Source of the DNA: Callorhinus ursinus
Taxonomy: Eukaryota > Chordata > Mammalia > Carnivora > Otariidae
Direction of reading: 5' to 3'
Assembly: GCF_003265705.1 (NCBI RefSeq)
Contig: NW_020312828.1
Location: forward strand, 53,190,055-53,254,054
Length of the DNA: 64,000 bases
The notes under the pieces are model-generated. The model worked only from the letters and a program-made list of their open reading frames with translations. It did no database searches and had not been told where the DNA came from. A program made the translations under genes and the position numbers. This document shows positions 11,255 through 23,257 of this stretch, in pieces (positions within the stretch are counted from its first letter, which is position 1; every line of letters starts with the position of its first letter).

Positions 11255-11776
11255 AACAATCCATACACTTCTAAAAGCTTGGGAGGTTATATTTGAAAAT
11301 GTATCAATTCAAAATGTATAACATTTTTACCAGCTCACTCTTATAATGTTAATCTCTTCTAAAAACATAGGAAAGACCATGCTTTAGGGAAATAAAACAG
11401 AACAAACTTTCACAATTATAACATCCATTATAATATCATAGGTTGGATTACTTGCAAAGATACTGTGCAAAAATAACCTCATACAAATATTTTAATGTGC
11501 TCCAATTTTATGTATTCTTGCTTATATATTTCAAGATTGTGAAATAGATACAGGCAAATTTTAAGTATTCTGATGTGCTGATGAGAACATCCTTTTCTTA
11601 TTGCATTACATGGGAACCAATCAGGTGGCCTAGACCCAGGTCATGCCTAGAGGCCCACAGCTTTCTGGGTTGATAAGTTGCTTATGGCTTATCTTCCTGA
11701 CACCTGGAAAAGGTTATGGAACTCTCAGAGATCTTATTACTGCAATTCTGTGTACAGTCAAAGCCTAGTCATTGAG
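11255..11776. other. Unassigned AT-rich sequence
   Basis: Nothing recognised on either strand. Confidence 0.5.
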
Positions 11777-11790
11777 AATCAAATTAACTA

Positions 11791-12010
11791 GGGGCGTCTG
11801 GGTGGCTCAGTCGTTAAGCGTCTGCCTTCCGGCTCAAGTCATGTTCCGGGGGTCCTGGGATCGAGCCCCACATCAGGCTCCCTGCTCCCCGCTCTGCGGG
11901 AAGCCTGCGTCTCCCTCTCCCACTCCCCCTGCTTGTGTTTGTTCCCTCTCTTGCTGTATCTCTCTCTGTCAAATAAATAAATAAATAATCTTAAAAAAAA
12001 AAAGAAAGAA
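11791..12010 (+). mobile_element. Can-SINE, plus strand
   Basis: Arctoid-type body with 'gctctgcgggaagcctgcg' and 'ttgtgtttgttccctctc'. Target duplication AATCAAATTAACTA at 11777-11790 and 12011-12024. Divergence looks low. Confidence 0.95.
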
Positions 12011-12173
12011 AATCAAATTAACTAAAAATTTCAAATAATGAGTTGTTTTTTTCTACTCTTTATACGTGGTAACTCATCTTTATAATAAAAGCCACCGAGA
12101 ATTGTAAAATCCTGTATTTAATTTTAAAATAAAACAGAGTAATTATATTCCATTCCATTCGCTATTATTTTAC

Positions 12174-12390
12174 CTTTATTTTATTTATTTTATTTTTTTT
12201 AAGATTTTATTTATTTATTTGACAGAGAGATAGAGAGAGAGCACAAGTAGGCAGAGTGGCAGGCAGAGGGAGAGGGAGAAGCAGGCTCTCCGCTGAGCAG
12301 GGAGCTGGACGTGGGGCTCGATCCCAGGACCCCAGGATCATGACCTGAGCTGAAGGCAGACGCTTAACAACTGAGCCACCCAGGCACCCC
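12174..12390 (-). mobile_element. Can-SINE, minus strand
   Basis: Target duplication TCGCTATTATTTTAC at 12159-12173 and 12391-12405. Otherwise standard. Confidence 0.95.
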
Positions 12391-12405
12391 TCGCTATTAT
12401 TTTAC

Positions 12406-12740
12406 TTTTAAAACTAAACTTATAATTTTGAGATAATTGTAGATTCACATGCACTTGTGAGAAATAATTTAGAGAAATCCCTTGTACACTTTCCAGTTCC
12501 AGACAGTGTTAACATCTTTCAAAACTATCATATAATATGACAACCAGGATATTGACATTGATAGAGTATAGGTCTCTTCCTGGATTCTCTTCTTTTCTAT
12601 TGATCTATCCATCTTTTCCTCCACCAATACCCTATTGCCTTGATTACCGTCACTATATAAATGGCCCTAATATCAGGAAGAGTGATGCCTCATACCTGAT
12701 TCTTCTTTATTTAAGATTGTTTTAGGTAGTCTAGGGCCTC
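12406..12740 (-). mobile_element. Old antisense L1 fragment
   Basis: 'gagataattgtagattcaca', 'aatatgacaaccaggatatt' and then 'tctattgatctatcc' with 'taccctattgccttgatta' match L1M 3' UTR followed by ORF2 in reverse, with a large internal deletion near 12560. Sequence at 12741-12976 is not assigned. Confidence 0.6.
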
Positions 12741-12976
12741 GTTTTTGTGTATTTCATTATAACATATTTCTTTTATAAATTGGAAATCCAGGTATACTAC
12801 ATAGAGCAACTCTATTAACCAGTATATTAAGTTAGTTATTAATATGTCATACATCAAAATTCTGAATAAGCTAGAATTTACTTTCAGTCCTGGCTTGAAG
12901 GTAAAGTTACCACAAAATAGATTACAAAAGCAAAGTTGTGGAGTCTTCTCTATAGGCATTTAAAAACTGTCTATTT

Positions 12977-13180
12977 GGGGCGCCTGGGTGGCTCAGTTGG
13001 TTGAGCATCAGACTCTTGGTTTCAGCTCAGGTCATGATTTCAGGGTTGTGAGATCAAGCCCTGCACTCAGTGAGGAGTCTGCTTGACTGCCCCTCCTCCT
13101 GCTCACATGCGCACTCTCTCCCTTTTTTTCTCTCTCTCTCTCAAAATAAATAAATCTTTAAAAACAAAACAAAACAAAAC
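12977..13180 (+). mobile_element. Can-SINE, older subfamily
   Basis: Head 'ggggcgcctgggtggctcag', body 'catcagactcttggtttcag' and tail (AAAAC)n at 13160-13180. The 'actcttgg' body marks an older Can-SINE type than the 'ccttcggctc' copies. Confidence 0.9.
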
Positions 13181-13193
13181 ATCTGCCATTCCA

Positions 13194-13510
13194 GGGTGCC
13201 TGGCTGGCTCAGTCAGTAGAGTATGTGACTCTTTCTTCTTTTTTTTTCTTTGGAGCTGGGGGAGGGACAGAGAGAATCTTAAGCAGCCTTCACACCCAGT
13301 GCATGTCTGATCAGGGCCTCAATTTCACGATCCTGAGATCATGACGTGAGTGGAAATCAAGAGCCAAGAGTCAAACACTTGACAGAGTGAGCCACCCAGA
13401 CGCCCCTGAGCATGCAACTCTTGATCTCAGGGTTGTAAGTTCAAGCCCTATATTGGGTGTAGAGATTACTTTAAAAAAAAAAATAAATAAAATCTAAAAA
13501 AGAAAAGTAT
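13194..13510 (+). mobile_element. Can-SINE (outer), split by a second SINE
   Basis: Left part 13194-13233 ('gggtgcctggctggctcagt'). The right part resumes at 13408 with 'actcttgatctcagggttgt' and ends in the short 'tgggtgtagagattact' type tail without a long CT tract. Together they make one old short-bodied SINE. Confidence 0.85.
13234..13407 (-). mobile_element. Can-SINE (inner), nested
   Basis: Antisense element inside the preceding SINE, flanked by GAGTATGTGACTCTT (13219-13233) and GAGCATGCAACTCTT (13408-13422). Both duplications are copies of the outer SINE's own sequence, which fixes the order of events. Confidence 0.85.
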
Positions 13511-14324
13511 TTTAAAAAATAAAACCCATCTATTCCTATCTATATGGATATGTCATGAATATTTCAGTTGTCATAATTCTAATAGATTCATTCTTGAAAA
13601 TAATTTTAAATGCTAGAAGTTCAGATGTGTTAAGTGAATGGGGTGTTCTGTAAAATGTTCTGTTTCATCGACCTTTAGTTATATTTACCAACCTATAACC
13701 TTTATAAAGCAATAAATAACTGCAAGCACAGGACATGAACAAATCCCAAAACCAGCTTGTTGAAATGCAACTTCGTCTCTAAAGATTCTTCCGTGCCATT
13801 TACCTTTGGAGAAGAAAGGAGAAAAAGACAAACAAAAGCTTCAGCAAATTGACGCTCAGAAATTAAATGTACTTAAGTGTGGCAGATATATTTTTAGTTA
13901 TGAAAACGGATATTCTCACCAGCAGTGTGCTCTCATAATTGCCTGTTAACAAATGGATCAGGGTACATGAGATAAATCTGCAAACTATTGAATACGCTCG
14001 CCAGTTTTTAAATTTCAAAAGCAATCATATTGTAAAATTTGTACAACTTTCTCTAATCCATGATACTCCTATTTCTTTTTGAGGTACAAGGAGTTTTTAT
14101 TTTCATCCAGACAATTAATTAAGATATTTGTGCTGTCTTTAAACAATAAAACTGGCTTTTAAAAAAAGACAATCTTTTATTACTGGAAAATGAAACTTAA
14201 CCCTATCAGAAATCACTGCAGCATGTAATAAAAGAAACGATTATAAAATAAAAATATCATGATCATATGTAATGCTTTTCTATTTAGCTAATGAAGTCTT
14301 TAAACAAGAAGAAAAGAGCTTATT
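13511..14324. other. Repeat-poor unassigned sequence
   Basis: About 0.8 kb with no element I can identify, including 'gacaattaattaagatattt' and 'agcagtgtgctctcataatt'. A candidate for ancient unique sequence. Confidence 0.45.
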
Positions 14325-15745
14325 AAAAATTTTTATATTCAATAGATTTATTGAGATATAATTGATATAAAAAACTATACATATTTAATAAAACATGTCC
14401 ATGTTTTGACACCTGCATACCCCTTTGAAACCACACCACGATTAAGGTAATAAGCATATTTATTATGCCCAAAAGTTTTCTTGTGTCTTTTTCTAATCCC
14501 TCCTACCTCCCCTACCCTAGTCTAGGTAACCACTGGTCTGCTTTTTGTCACTATATATTAGTTTTCATTTTCTACAATTTTATATAAATGGAATCATACA
14601 GCATGTATTTGGTTTTTTCTTGGCTGCTTTTCCTCAGCATAATTATTCTGATATTTATCCATGCTGCATGTTGGATGTTGCATGGATATACCATAATTTG
14701 CTTATCCAATCATCCATTTGGATTGTTTCCAGTTTGGGGCTATTGTAGATAAAACTGCTATGAATATTTGTATTCAAATCTTTTTATGGATGTCTATTTT
14801 CATTTCTCTTGGGTAAATACCTAGGAGTGGAATGGCTAAATCATGCAGTAGGTGTGTATTTCATTTTTTAAGATGCTGTCCAGCTTTTTTTTGAAGGGCT
14901 GAAACACTTCTATTTCTACCTGCAGTGAGTGAGAATTCTGGTTCTTCCACATCCTTGCTAATACTTGATATGGTCAGTTATTTTAATTTCAGCCATTCTG
15001 TTAGATGTGTAGTGGTATCTCATTGCGGTTTTAATTTATATTTACCTAATGACAAATGACACTGAGCATCCTTTCACATACTCATTTGTTATCCATATAT
15101 CTTTTTGGTGAGGTGTGTGTTCAAACCACTTGCTCCCTTTAAAAAAAAAGAGTTGTTTTCTTATTATTGAGTTTTGAAAGTCCATTATATATTCTGGATA
15201 CAAGTTCTATATCAGATCTATGATTTGCAAATGTTTTCTCCAATCTTTTGTAGGACCTTTTGAGGAACTAAGCTTTCAAATTCTGATGAAGTCCAATTTA
15301 TTGTTTTTTTTCTCTTATGGATTGTGTCTTTGGTGCTGTATTTAAGAAATATTTGTCTAAACCCAAGGTCTCAAAGATTTTCTCTCATGTTGTTTTTCAG
15401 ATTCTATAGTTTTAGATTTTTACATTAAATCTATGGTCCATTTTGAGTTGATTTTGGTATGTGGTAAAAGGTATGAGTTAAAGTTCTCTCTCTTTTTTTT
15501 TTTATGGACGTACAAATATTCCAGCACCATTTGTTGAAAAGATTACTTTTTCTCCAGTGAATTGCGTTTGTACTTTTGTCAAAAATCAGTTGTCTAGACA
15601 TGTGTGGGTCTATATAAGGGCTCTCTATTCTGTTCCATTGTCTATCTTTATGCCAATACATCAGTCTTAATTACTGTAGTTTTATAATAAGTATTGAAAT
15701 CAGACAGTATTTGTCCTCTAATTTTGTTCTTTTTCTTCAGTTGGG
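14325..15745 (-). mobile_element. Antisense L1M, 3' UTR and ORF2 C-terminal half
   Basis: A long reverse-oriented match: 'tttattgagatataattgat' (3' UTR), 'ttccagtttggggctattgt', 'gccattctgttagatgtgta', 'gttgattttggtatgtggta', 'tctattctgttccattgtct'. All ORF2 frames are broken. About 1.4 kb remains. Confidence 0.85.
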
Positions 15746-16138
15746 TACCCAGACAACCCAGGTGTTTGGGTTGACATAGAATAGCTGTTTTGTAGGGATT
15801 TTTTGTTTTTTAAAAAGTTTCTCAGTTATTCTAGCCTGTTCTGAGAAGCTGGAGTAAAAAAATCCAGTTCAGGATGGTTCTGTGAAGGATATGCTCACAG
15901 TAATATGGTAATGCTTTATCATTTCACTTGTATCTTGGATTTTACTGAACATAGACCATGTTTCAATTATTGTGGCTGAAATTCACATCAATCCAGTTTT
16001 GACAAAGGCTAATTACTGTAGTACAGATAAGTGAAAAGTAAGTGCTGAGTATAACTTCCAAAAGACATCTTTGTCTTTTGAGTCCTTGATCCATTTAGAA
16101 GGAAGCTAGAGTGAGTTTCCATGCAAAATTCTATTAAA
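15746..16138. other. Unassigned sequence
   Basis: The first 100 bp could be further decayed L1. The remainder shows nothing recognisable. Confidence 0.45.
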
Positions 16139-16153
16139 AAATTCAGCAGGACT

Positions 16154-16387
16154 GGGGTACTTGAATGGCTCAGTCAGTTGAGTGAGTTGAGTGTCCAGCT
16201 CTTGGTTTCGGCCCAGCTCTTGGTTTCGGCTCAGGTCATGATCTCAGGGTGGTGGGATCAAGCCCCACATCGGGCTCCATGCTTAGTGGGAGTCTGCTTG
16301 AAACTCTCTCTCTCCCTCTCCCCCTGCTCACACACTCTCACTCTCTAAAATAAATAAATCTTTAAAAAAATAAAAAAATTAAAAAAC
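16154..16387 (+). mobile_element. Can-SINE with an internal 18-bp tandem duplication
   Basis: Target duplication AAATTCAGCAGGACT at 16139-16153 and 16388-16402. Inside, the unit CCAGCTCTTGGTTTCGGC occurs twice in tandem at 16195-16230, and 'gttgagtga' is repeated just before it, so this copy is longer than usual (234 bp). Confidence 0.95.
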
Positions 16388-16402
16388 AAATTCAGCAGGA
16401 CT

Positions 16403-16714
16403 AAGAACTATTGTCTAACATGGAATGATATGTTTATTGATGAGAAACATAGCTAACCTTTCTTATCCCATTTCCTGCAATAACCCTCAGCAGTTATACC
16501 ATGCTTTCAGTCTGACCATTTGCTTGAGACAAAGCAGTTGTTTCTATGATTTTTTGAGTGTTTACTCACAACTCTGGAAGAGTTCTTTTTATGTGTGTGT
16601 TTTCTTCTTTCTTTTTTTCCCCGAAACTGAGATTGTCAAAATACCATACCTCAATTGGGTTGGGAAAGTTATGGATAGGAAATTTGCTTGGGACTAGATA
16701 GCATTACAACTGAG
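16403..16714. other. Unassigned sequence
   Basis: Nothing recognised on either strand. Confidence 0.45.
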
Positions 16715-16925
16715 GGCTTGGCTTTGGAGTCAGGCAAATGGGATTTAAATATTGATTCTGCTTTGTAATAATTACCTGGCCTTGATTATGTTATCAAATA
16801 TCTCTAAACCCCAGTTTATCATCTGGAAATTGGGGATTATATAGTGTTCACCTCTTAGGATTATTACAAAGATTAAGTTAGATAATGTTTATAAAACACT
16901 TAGGCCATATGCACCTTATGCTGGT
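16715..16925 (+). mobile_element. MIR, plus strand
   Basis: 'ggctttggagtcaggcaaat', 'gattctgctttgtaataatt', 'ccccagtttatcatctggaa' and 'ttaggattattacaaagatt' follow the MIR consensus for about 200 bp. Confidence 0.8.
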
Positions 16926-16942
16926 GTTGCTATGCACTAGGT

Positions 16943-17121
16943 CAGTGGTTTCCAAACCTGTTTGTATGTTAGGGTTACCTAGAGACCTTTACAAAATTTC
17001 AAAACTCAGGCCACACCTCTGACTCATTAAATCACAGTCTCTTGGGATGGAACATGGGAACCAGTAGGTCTTTTGTAGCACCCCAGGAGAATCCAATGTG
17101 TATACAACTTGGGAACCACTG
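16943..17121. mobile_element. MER5A-like hAT element, complete
   Basis: 179-bp non-autonomous element starting 'cagtggtttccaaa' and ending 'gggaaccactg', the imperfect terminal inverted repeats of the MER5 group. Perfect 8-bp target duplications CACTAGGT at 16935-16942 and 17122-17129, the length expected of hAT transposition. It interrupts the MIR on its right. Confidence 0.9.
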
Positions 17122-17325
17122 CACTAGGTGATTTATATAAACTATCATATTTAATTTTACAACTCTCTGAGTTGTGCTTTCATTTCTTTTTTATAGAGAA
17201 GAAAACTGAGGTTCACAATCACTGTGTTGATGAAGGTTATCTAACAATTCGAGCTTGAAGGATTCAGACCCAGATATGTCTGACTTCAAAATCCCTACTT
17301 TTAACTATTTCACTATATTTATGAA
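17122..17325 (-). mobile_element. MIR, minus strand
   Basis: Removing the hAT element restores 'tatgcactaggtgatttata', the reverse of the MIR 3' end. It continues through 'gagaagaaaactgaggttca' and 'ttcagacccagatatgtctg'. It faces the plus-strand MIR on its left. Confidence 0.75.
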
Positions 17326-17370
17326 AGCAGGGTTCTTAGAGAATCCTAAATTTAAATAAGGAAAAAAATG

Positions 17371-17390
17371 CACACACACACACACACACA
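17371..17390. repeat. (CA)10 microsatellite
   Basis: Ten uninterrupted CA units in otherwise unassigned sequence. Confidence 0.98.
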
Positions 17391-19151
17391 GCATTAGTTG
17401 ATTGCAAATATCTGGCCCAGACTTAGGAATAAAGCAATAGGGGAATTGTGAACATTTCATTGCCATTTGTGAAGGAGTCTACCATAAACCATTAATATAA
17501 TCTTACAAACTCAGTAAGGACTCCTGATCAAGGTTTCACCATCATGTATCATGGAATTAACTTGGTAGATTATACACTGGAGCTTCATATGTGCTTTACT
17601 TTTTTCCAGTATTTGCAGTAGTCAAACAAAGTCCAAGCCAGTAGTAAGAGTGTCTATCCAATGTTTTCCTGAGAATAATTCCCAGATGTACTGAATTTAC
17701 AATGTTCAAGATAACCTGATGACTAGTTTCTGGAACAGTACTCTGCTCATTATAAAATGAATTCTTACAGGCATGTATTTTTTTCTCTACACACCTAATT
17801 TAGGATATAGATGAACCAACATCACAGTTCTAGTGGGAACACCAGTATCTAAGTGGCAGATGGCTCTGGCTATCACCATTAGCTATTGCTCTTCCAGGCT
17901 TATAAACAAGTTACAAGAACCGAGCAAAAATGACACTTCTGCATACATGATGACATAATTATGGGTGTAGTCTTCATCTTAGAGAAGAATCCCAAAAGAG
18001 TTTATGTCAGTACAGACTGTAAAGATACTACTATAGGGGTGTTTTTAGGATTTCTTTACTCCCACAATAATTGCAAAGAACTCAGTGACATTTGACAGTA
18101 ATTTTATTATTGTGAGAACTTTCTGCTCAACTATAGGGAAGTATTCTTCAGTCCTACCTGGCACTTTGAGACTAAGGACTCTCCAGAATTCATCAACTGA
18201 AACAACAGTGGTTTGTATTCAGTATAATATAGTGATCCAAACCAAGAAGTTAATAGTACTTTGACATTCTGAAGTGTTTTCCCACCAGAAAGCTGCAACA
18301 CTGCCAGATGTTATTTTCTGGTAGGCAATAAAGTACTTCAATTGATTTGAAGTAATTCATTTGGTTTTTTAAAATTTGAGATTTTCTGGTCCTTCGGGGG
18401 AAACCAGCTTTATTTTCATGTTATAATTATAAAGATTGTCAGCCATACAGACAGGTCTAATGAAGAAAGAAACCATCTGAAACTTCATTATGCAGTGATA
18501 ACCTCTAGGTATGTAGGTTTCTCTCCCTCCCTCTTTTCCTATTGTCTATTAATCTCTCTGTTTAAAATCAATGCAATAAATACACATGTATGGAAAAAAT
18601 TAAATATTGGAGAATGGACATAAAATGAAAAGCAGAATCCCCTACTCCATCCCTAAATCAATTTTTCCCAGGTTAAATGTTTATGTTTTACTGCTAGTTT
18701 TTGACTTATCAACTTTGGATATTATTTATTATTTCCCAACTATAAACGGTGAGTATTTAGTCTACTCATATTACTTGCTACTTGTTTTAATAATCCTATT
18801 ATTAATCCTAGGATTTAATAATCCTATTGTTACTTTGATTTGTACTGGTTACTGACTGACTTTAAATATTATACTGAAATTGCTATTGCCTGTTTCATCC
18901 AACTCTGAAGTCTTTCTCTTTACTTTTCATGTTAATAAGATGCTACTAACATCACTATCCAAACTTCCATTTCTGCAGCCCATTTTCTAAACTTCAACTT
19001 CTGTACTTTTGCAGTGTCAAGATTTATGATATTTCTATTTCTCCAGAACAAAATATGAATAAAATCAAAAGTCCTGGGTTAAAATCATATTTCCATGGCA
19101 TGCAAGCTGTGTAGTATAGCTTCACTAAGCCTTGACAGTGAATACGTGATT
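17391..19151. other. Unassigned stretch, about 1.75 kb
   Basis: No element recognised with confidence; frames on both strands are heavily stopped. A 15-bp direct repeat TTTAATAATCCTATT occurs at 18786-18800 and 18814-18828. The 17.4-18.5 kb part could be a decayed retroelement, but I cannot place it. Confidence 0.5.
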
Positions 19152-20110
19152 TACCTTTTCCATTTTCTTAAGGGTATCTTTTGATGAACAGAAGTTTCTA
19201 ATCTTAATAAAGTCCAATGTATCTTTTTTTCTTTTATGGTTACTACTTTTTATATACCAAGAAATCCTTGTCTACTACATTATTGCAAAGATATTCTTTA
19301 TGCTTCCTTCTAAGGATTTTATAGTTTGGTTTTTATTTTTAGGTTTACAATCCACCTCAGGTTATTTTTTTATATGTTGTGATGTACCAGTAAGGATATA
19401 TAGATACCAGTTGTTCTAGCATCATTTGCTGACAATATTTTCTTATCCCCCATTGAATTTCTGTCAGTTGGCTGAATATATATGGTGGCGGGGGGTGGGG
19501 GAGGTTTATTTCTAGATTCTCTGTTCTGTTCAATCCATCTATTTGTCTTTTCTTATGCCAATTACACATTGCCTTAATTACTATAGCTTTATAATAAGTC
19601 TTAGAATCAGGTGGTCTAAGTCCTCCAACTTTTCTTTTTCAGGATTATTTTAGCTATTTTGGTCCTTTGTATTTCCATATAAGTTAATGTTAGACTAACA
19701 ATTTCCATAAAAAACAGCATTCTGAGTTGGAATTATACTGATTCTATAGATCATTTTTAGGTGGAATGACATTTTTACACTATCATCCTGCAACAATGTA
19801 CATGGTGTATTTCTTTACTTTTTAGGCCTTTCTTCCTGCAGACTTATAGTTTTCAAGGTAAAGATCTAAAAAAATTATTCTTAGGTATTTAATGTTTTTT
19901 AACATTCTTATAAATGATGTTTATTTTTCTATGTTATTTCCAATTGTTTGTTGAAATAGTATAGAAATATTGACTTTTTATATCCTTTTAGAAACTTGCT
20001 GAATTCACTTATTGGAATTAATAGATTTTTGGAGAATCATATAGAATCATGTTGTCCCTGAATAAGGGCAGTTTCTTTTCTGCTTTTCTAATCTTTATTC
20101 CCCATGACCC
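19152..20110 (-). mobile_element. Antisense L1M, ORF2 interior
   Basis: 'gtctactacattattgcaaa', 'tctagattctctgttctgtt', 'taattactatagctttataa', 'gaattcacttattggaatta' are ORF2 landmarks in reverse. A G-rich insertion ('ggtggcggggggtggggg', 19484-19501) interrupts it. Confidence 0.8.
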
Positions 20111-20800
20111 ATTTCTTTATATGTTATATCCATCTTTTCTTGTAGATGTTTAAACATATTTATCACAGTTATTTTAAAGTCTTTCTCTGCCAACTCTAAC
20201 ACCTAGGTCCTTTGTTGGTCTCTTTCTATTGACTGTAAGTCACATTTTCCCATTTCTATTAATTTTTTATTGTTATGCTGTGGGTAATACATTGCAGAGT
20301 CTCTTGATCTTCCTCTGAAAAGTACTGAGTTTTGTTCTAGCAGGCAGTTAAATTACAGACAGATCACCTTTAACTTGGGGAAGTTGGTTTTCACTTTTTT
20401 AGGACAAGTTTATGTTTTAGTTTTGGTGGTGTACTTCATGGAAAGCCCAAGGTGTTTACCAAGGTCACCTAACTCGGTTGGATTTCAGCTCCAAAGTGTG
20501 TCTTACCTGTGGTAGGCAGCAGCTAAAATCTCTGCTTAGCTCTTAGAGCCTTCCCCAGTTGTTACCTTCTGCTGGGTTCCTTGGATTGTCACTGGCATAT
20601 TTATAGGCAGTCAGCCAACAAATTGAGGGGAGTTTACATGCAGATTTCCGGGCTTCTCACTCAGTAGCTCCTTCCGTTAGGGGATTTCACCTTAGATTTT
20701 AGCTGCTCAGACAGACCCAAAATCAGTTCTCTAAATTCTTAGGCCAGTAAGACTGGCTTTCTTCCAGAGTTCCATCTTCCCGTGCTGTACAGACCGAAGA
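20111..20800 (-). mobile_element. Probable continuation of old L1-derived sequence
   Basis: 'agttattttaaagtctttct' with 'gccaactctaacacctaggt' is a phrase I associate with old antisense L1M sequence. The remainder ('tctgctgggttccttggatt') is less certain, and family and boundaries are unclear. Sequence at 20801-21074 is unassigned. Confidence 0.35.
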
Positions 20801-21074
20801 TTAAGAAAGGCTATTTTTATAGATATGCTATTTAGGGTTAAGTAGATGTATAGGAAATCTGATTGGGACATATTGCCAATCTACAGGCTTACCAAAATTT
20901 CCCCATTTTCCTTAATAAATCTCTTCTGTTCCAACTCTGATTGAATAATTTGTAAAAGTCTTTTTCCTCCTGCTATTGTCATCAAAGAATAAATTAAGCT
21001 TTAACAATTTTTTCATTTAAATTCATAATGACCAGAAATTAGATTTCTTTTACAACTGATGATACAGAAATAGA

Positions 21075-21260
21075 ATGGGACTGAGGATCAGGAGACCAAG
21101 GGTTTCTTTTTTTTTTTTTACTGCTTTTCCACCAATCAGCTGTGTCATATTAGCATTAGAGAACCACTAAACCATTCTGTTCTTCAGTTTCCTGTTTGGA
21201 CAAAAATGGAGAATGGACTAAGTAATGTCCAAGGACAATTCTAATTAGATCCTATACATT
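21075..21260 (+). mobile_element. Possible MIR3-like remnant
   Basis: 'gatcaggagaccaagggttt', a T-run, then 'ccaatcagctgtgtca' and 'ttcttcagtttcctgttt' in MIR order. Very diverged. Confidence 0.4.
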
Positions 21261-21329
21261 AGATACATTCATACATACACATATATAGGCAAGTATGTAA
21301 GATTCTGAGTTTAACAAAAACCTCTAATT

Positions 21330-21530
21330 TATTTTTTTTAAAGATTTTATTTATTTATTTGACAGAGAGAGAGAGACAGCGAGGGAACACAAGCAGGGGT
21401 AGTGAGAGAGGGAGAAGCAGGCTTCCCGCAGAGCAGGGAGCCCGATGTGGGGCTCAATCCCAGGGCCCTGGGATAATGACCTGAGCCGAAGGCAGACACT
21501 TTAACCAACTGAGCCACCCAGGTGCCCCCT
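21330..21530 (-). mobile_element. Can-SINE, arctoid-type, minus strand
   Basis: Contains 'gacagcgagggaacacaagc' and 'ggcttcccgcagagcaggga'. Near-identical flanks AAACCTCTAATT (21318-21329) and AAACCCTCTAATT (21532-21544). Confidence 0.93.
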
Positions 21531-21707
21531 GAAACCCTCTAATTAAAAAAAAATTATTTTATAAAGATTTTGTGTATTTTATTAATTGGTACATCATGTC
21601 ACCAAATATAAGCTGTGACAAGAAAATTGCCAGAATATAAGAACATTTATTGTAATTTTCCTCCTGAATTTTTTTGGCTAAAGCTGGCAAAACAATCTTC
21701 CCTTTTA

Positions 21708-21927
21708 TTTTTTTTCTACTTTTTAAAAAACTATTTATTTATTATTTGAAAGAGAGAGACATCACGTGTGAGAGTACAGGGGGAGGGGCAGAAAGAGAGG
21801 GAGAGAGAATCCCAAGCAGACTTCCGGCTGAGCTGACATGGGGCTTGATCTTATGACCTTGAGATCACAACCTGATCCAAAACCAAGAGTTGGCACTTAA
21901 TGGACTGCACCACCCAGGTACCCCAAG
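21708..21927 (-). mobile_element. Can-SINE, older subfamily, minus strand
   Basis: 'aaaccaagagttggcactta' is the reverse of the older 'actcttgg' body. Target duplication AATCTTCCCTTTTA at 21694-21707 and 21928-21941. Confidence 0.93.
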
Positions 21928-22029
21928 AATCTTCCCTTTTAAGTGATAAAGGTATTAGATAACTTCTTGAAATGATTATATACATGATATTCTTAATTTA
22001 CAATTAAAAACTAAAAAATATTCATTTTT

Positions 22030-22222
22030 TTTAAAGATTTTATTTATTTATTTGACAGAGAGAGACACAGTGAGAGAGGGAACACAAGCAGGGGGAGTGG
22101 GAGAGGGAGAAGCAGGCTTCCCGTGGAGCAGGGAGCCCAATGCGGGGCTCAATCCCAGGACTCTGGGATCACGACCCGAGCTGAAGGCGGAGGCTTAACC
22201 ATCTGAGCCACCTCGGCACCCC
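22030..22222 (-). mobile_element. Can-SINE, arctoid-type, minus strand
   Basis: 'gagagacacagtgagagagg' and 'ggcttcccgtggagcaggga'. Perfect 16-bp target duplication AAAAATATTCATTTTT at 22014-22029 and 22223-22238. Confidence 0.95.
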
Positions 22223-22238
22223 AAAAATATTCATTTTT

Positions 22239-23246
22239 AATGGAAACTATTTAATCATTAAAATTTTGATAAATGTGCCATAAAAGCCAAGTGCTGTCTT
22301 CAATAGGAAGCTCTGTTATTAAACATCTATAAACCTCTTTTTTGCAAATTGCTGGATTTTAATGGAAAATCATTAAAACATTAGAAATTTGTAAACCTAA
22401 AGAGTTTTGCTTCTTACTACTGTCCTTTTTATATGTGGTCCAACAAAATACCAGGACTCACATGTTTTCTTTGATATTTCACTAAATTCAGTAGAATTCA
22501 ATCTAAATATCAGAGAAATATGTGGGATTGTAAACTTAAAAATTAATATTGAACAGTGTTTCTAGGAACTCTGCAGTTTATTAAGTATTAATATTAAATA
22601 TTACCTCCTTTGTGTCTAGAGTTAATCTATTTCATCAGAAATTATTGATAGAAATAATATACTTTTAGTTACATAGTCCATGTTCCTAGGGCCAATGCCC
22701 TCCCTTCCCAAACACAGATGCAGACAACTTCAATGAGCCTATATTTCTATCATTCTTTACACTACTCACATTATTTGTTCAAATGGTCACCTCCTTGTAA
22801 AAGCCAACTGCATTCCTCTTAACTCTTCATCAAAATTATTACTATAAGGAATCTTAAGCTAGCTGTTCTTTTTCCATTTTCCATTTCTGTGTATTTTAAA
22901 TTTTTATCCAAGATATGCATGCACATAGTTAAATTGTTCTGTAAAACACTTTCCCTCTCTCTTACTGCTCCCCTATTTTCCTAATTTCCAGAAACAATTT
23001 TTTTTGTTATTTTTAACTTATCTGCAAATTTCTAAGCAACATGGTTTTATTGTTACATCTTGATCTATCAATTTTAGATATTATCTCATGTCATCTCCCT
23101 CCAGATAAAGATTTAGCATTCCTTTTTGTTTGAAACCATTCATCCTACTGCCTGTGTCTATGCCCCTCCCTACCTATATATTTTTCCCCTGTACTCTTCT
23201 CCTCCCAATAGAGTTATATCATGTTTACTTAAATCAATATTCAATC
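22239..23246. other. Unassigned stretch, about 1 kb
   Basis: AT-rich. No ORF, RNA or repeat recognised. The right 300 bp is T/C-rich and may be old L1. Confidence 0.5.
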
Positions 23247-23257
23247 TTTGAATTCCT

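Noticed and set aside
17391..18560. Possible decayed ERV or other retroelement
   Set aside because: Neither strand gave a motif I could place; reporting a family would be guesswork, so it is left unassigned.
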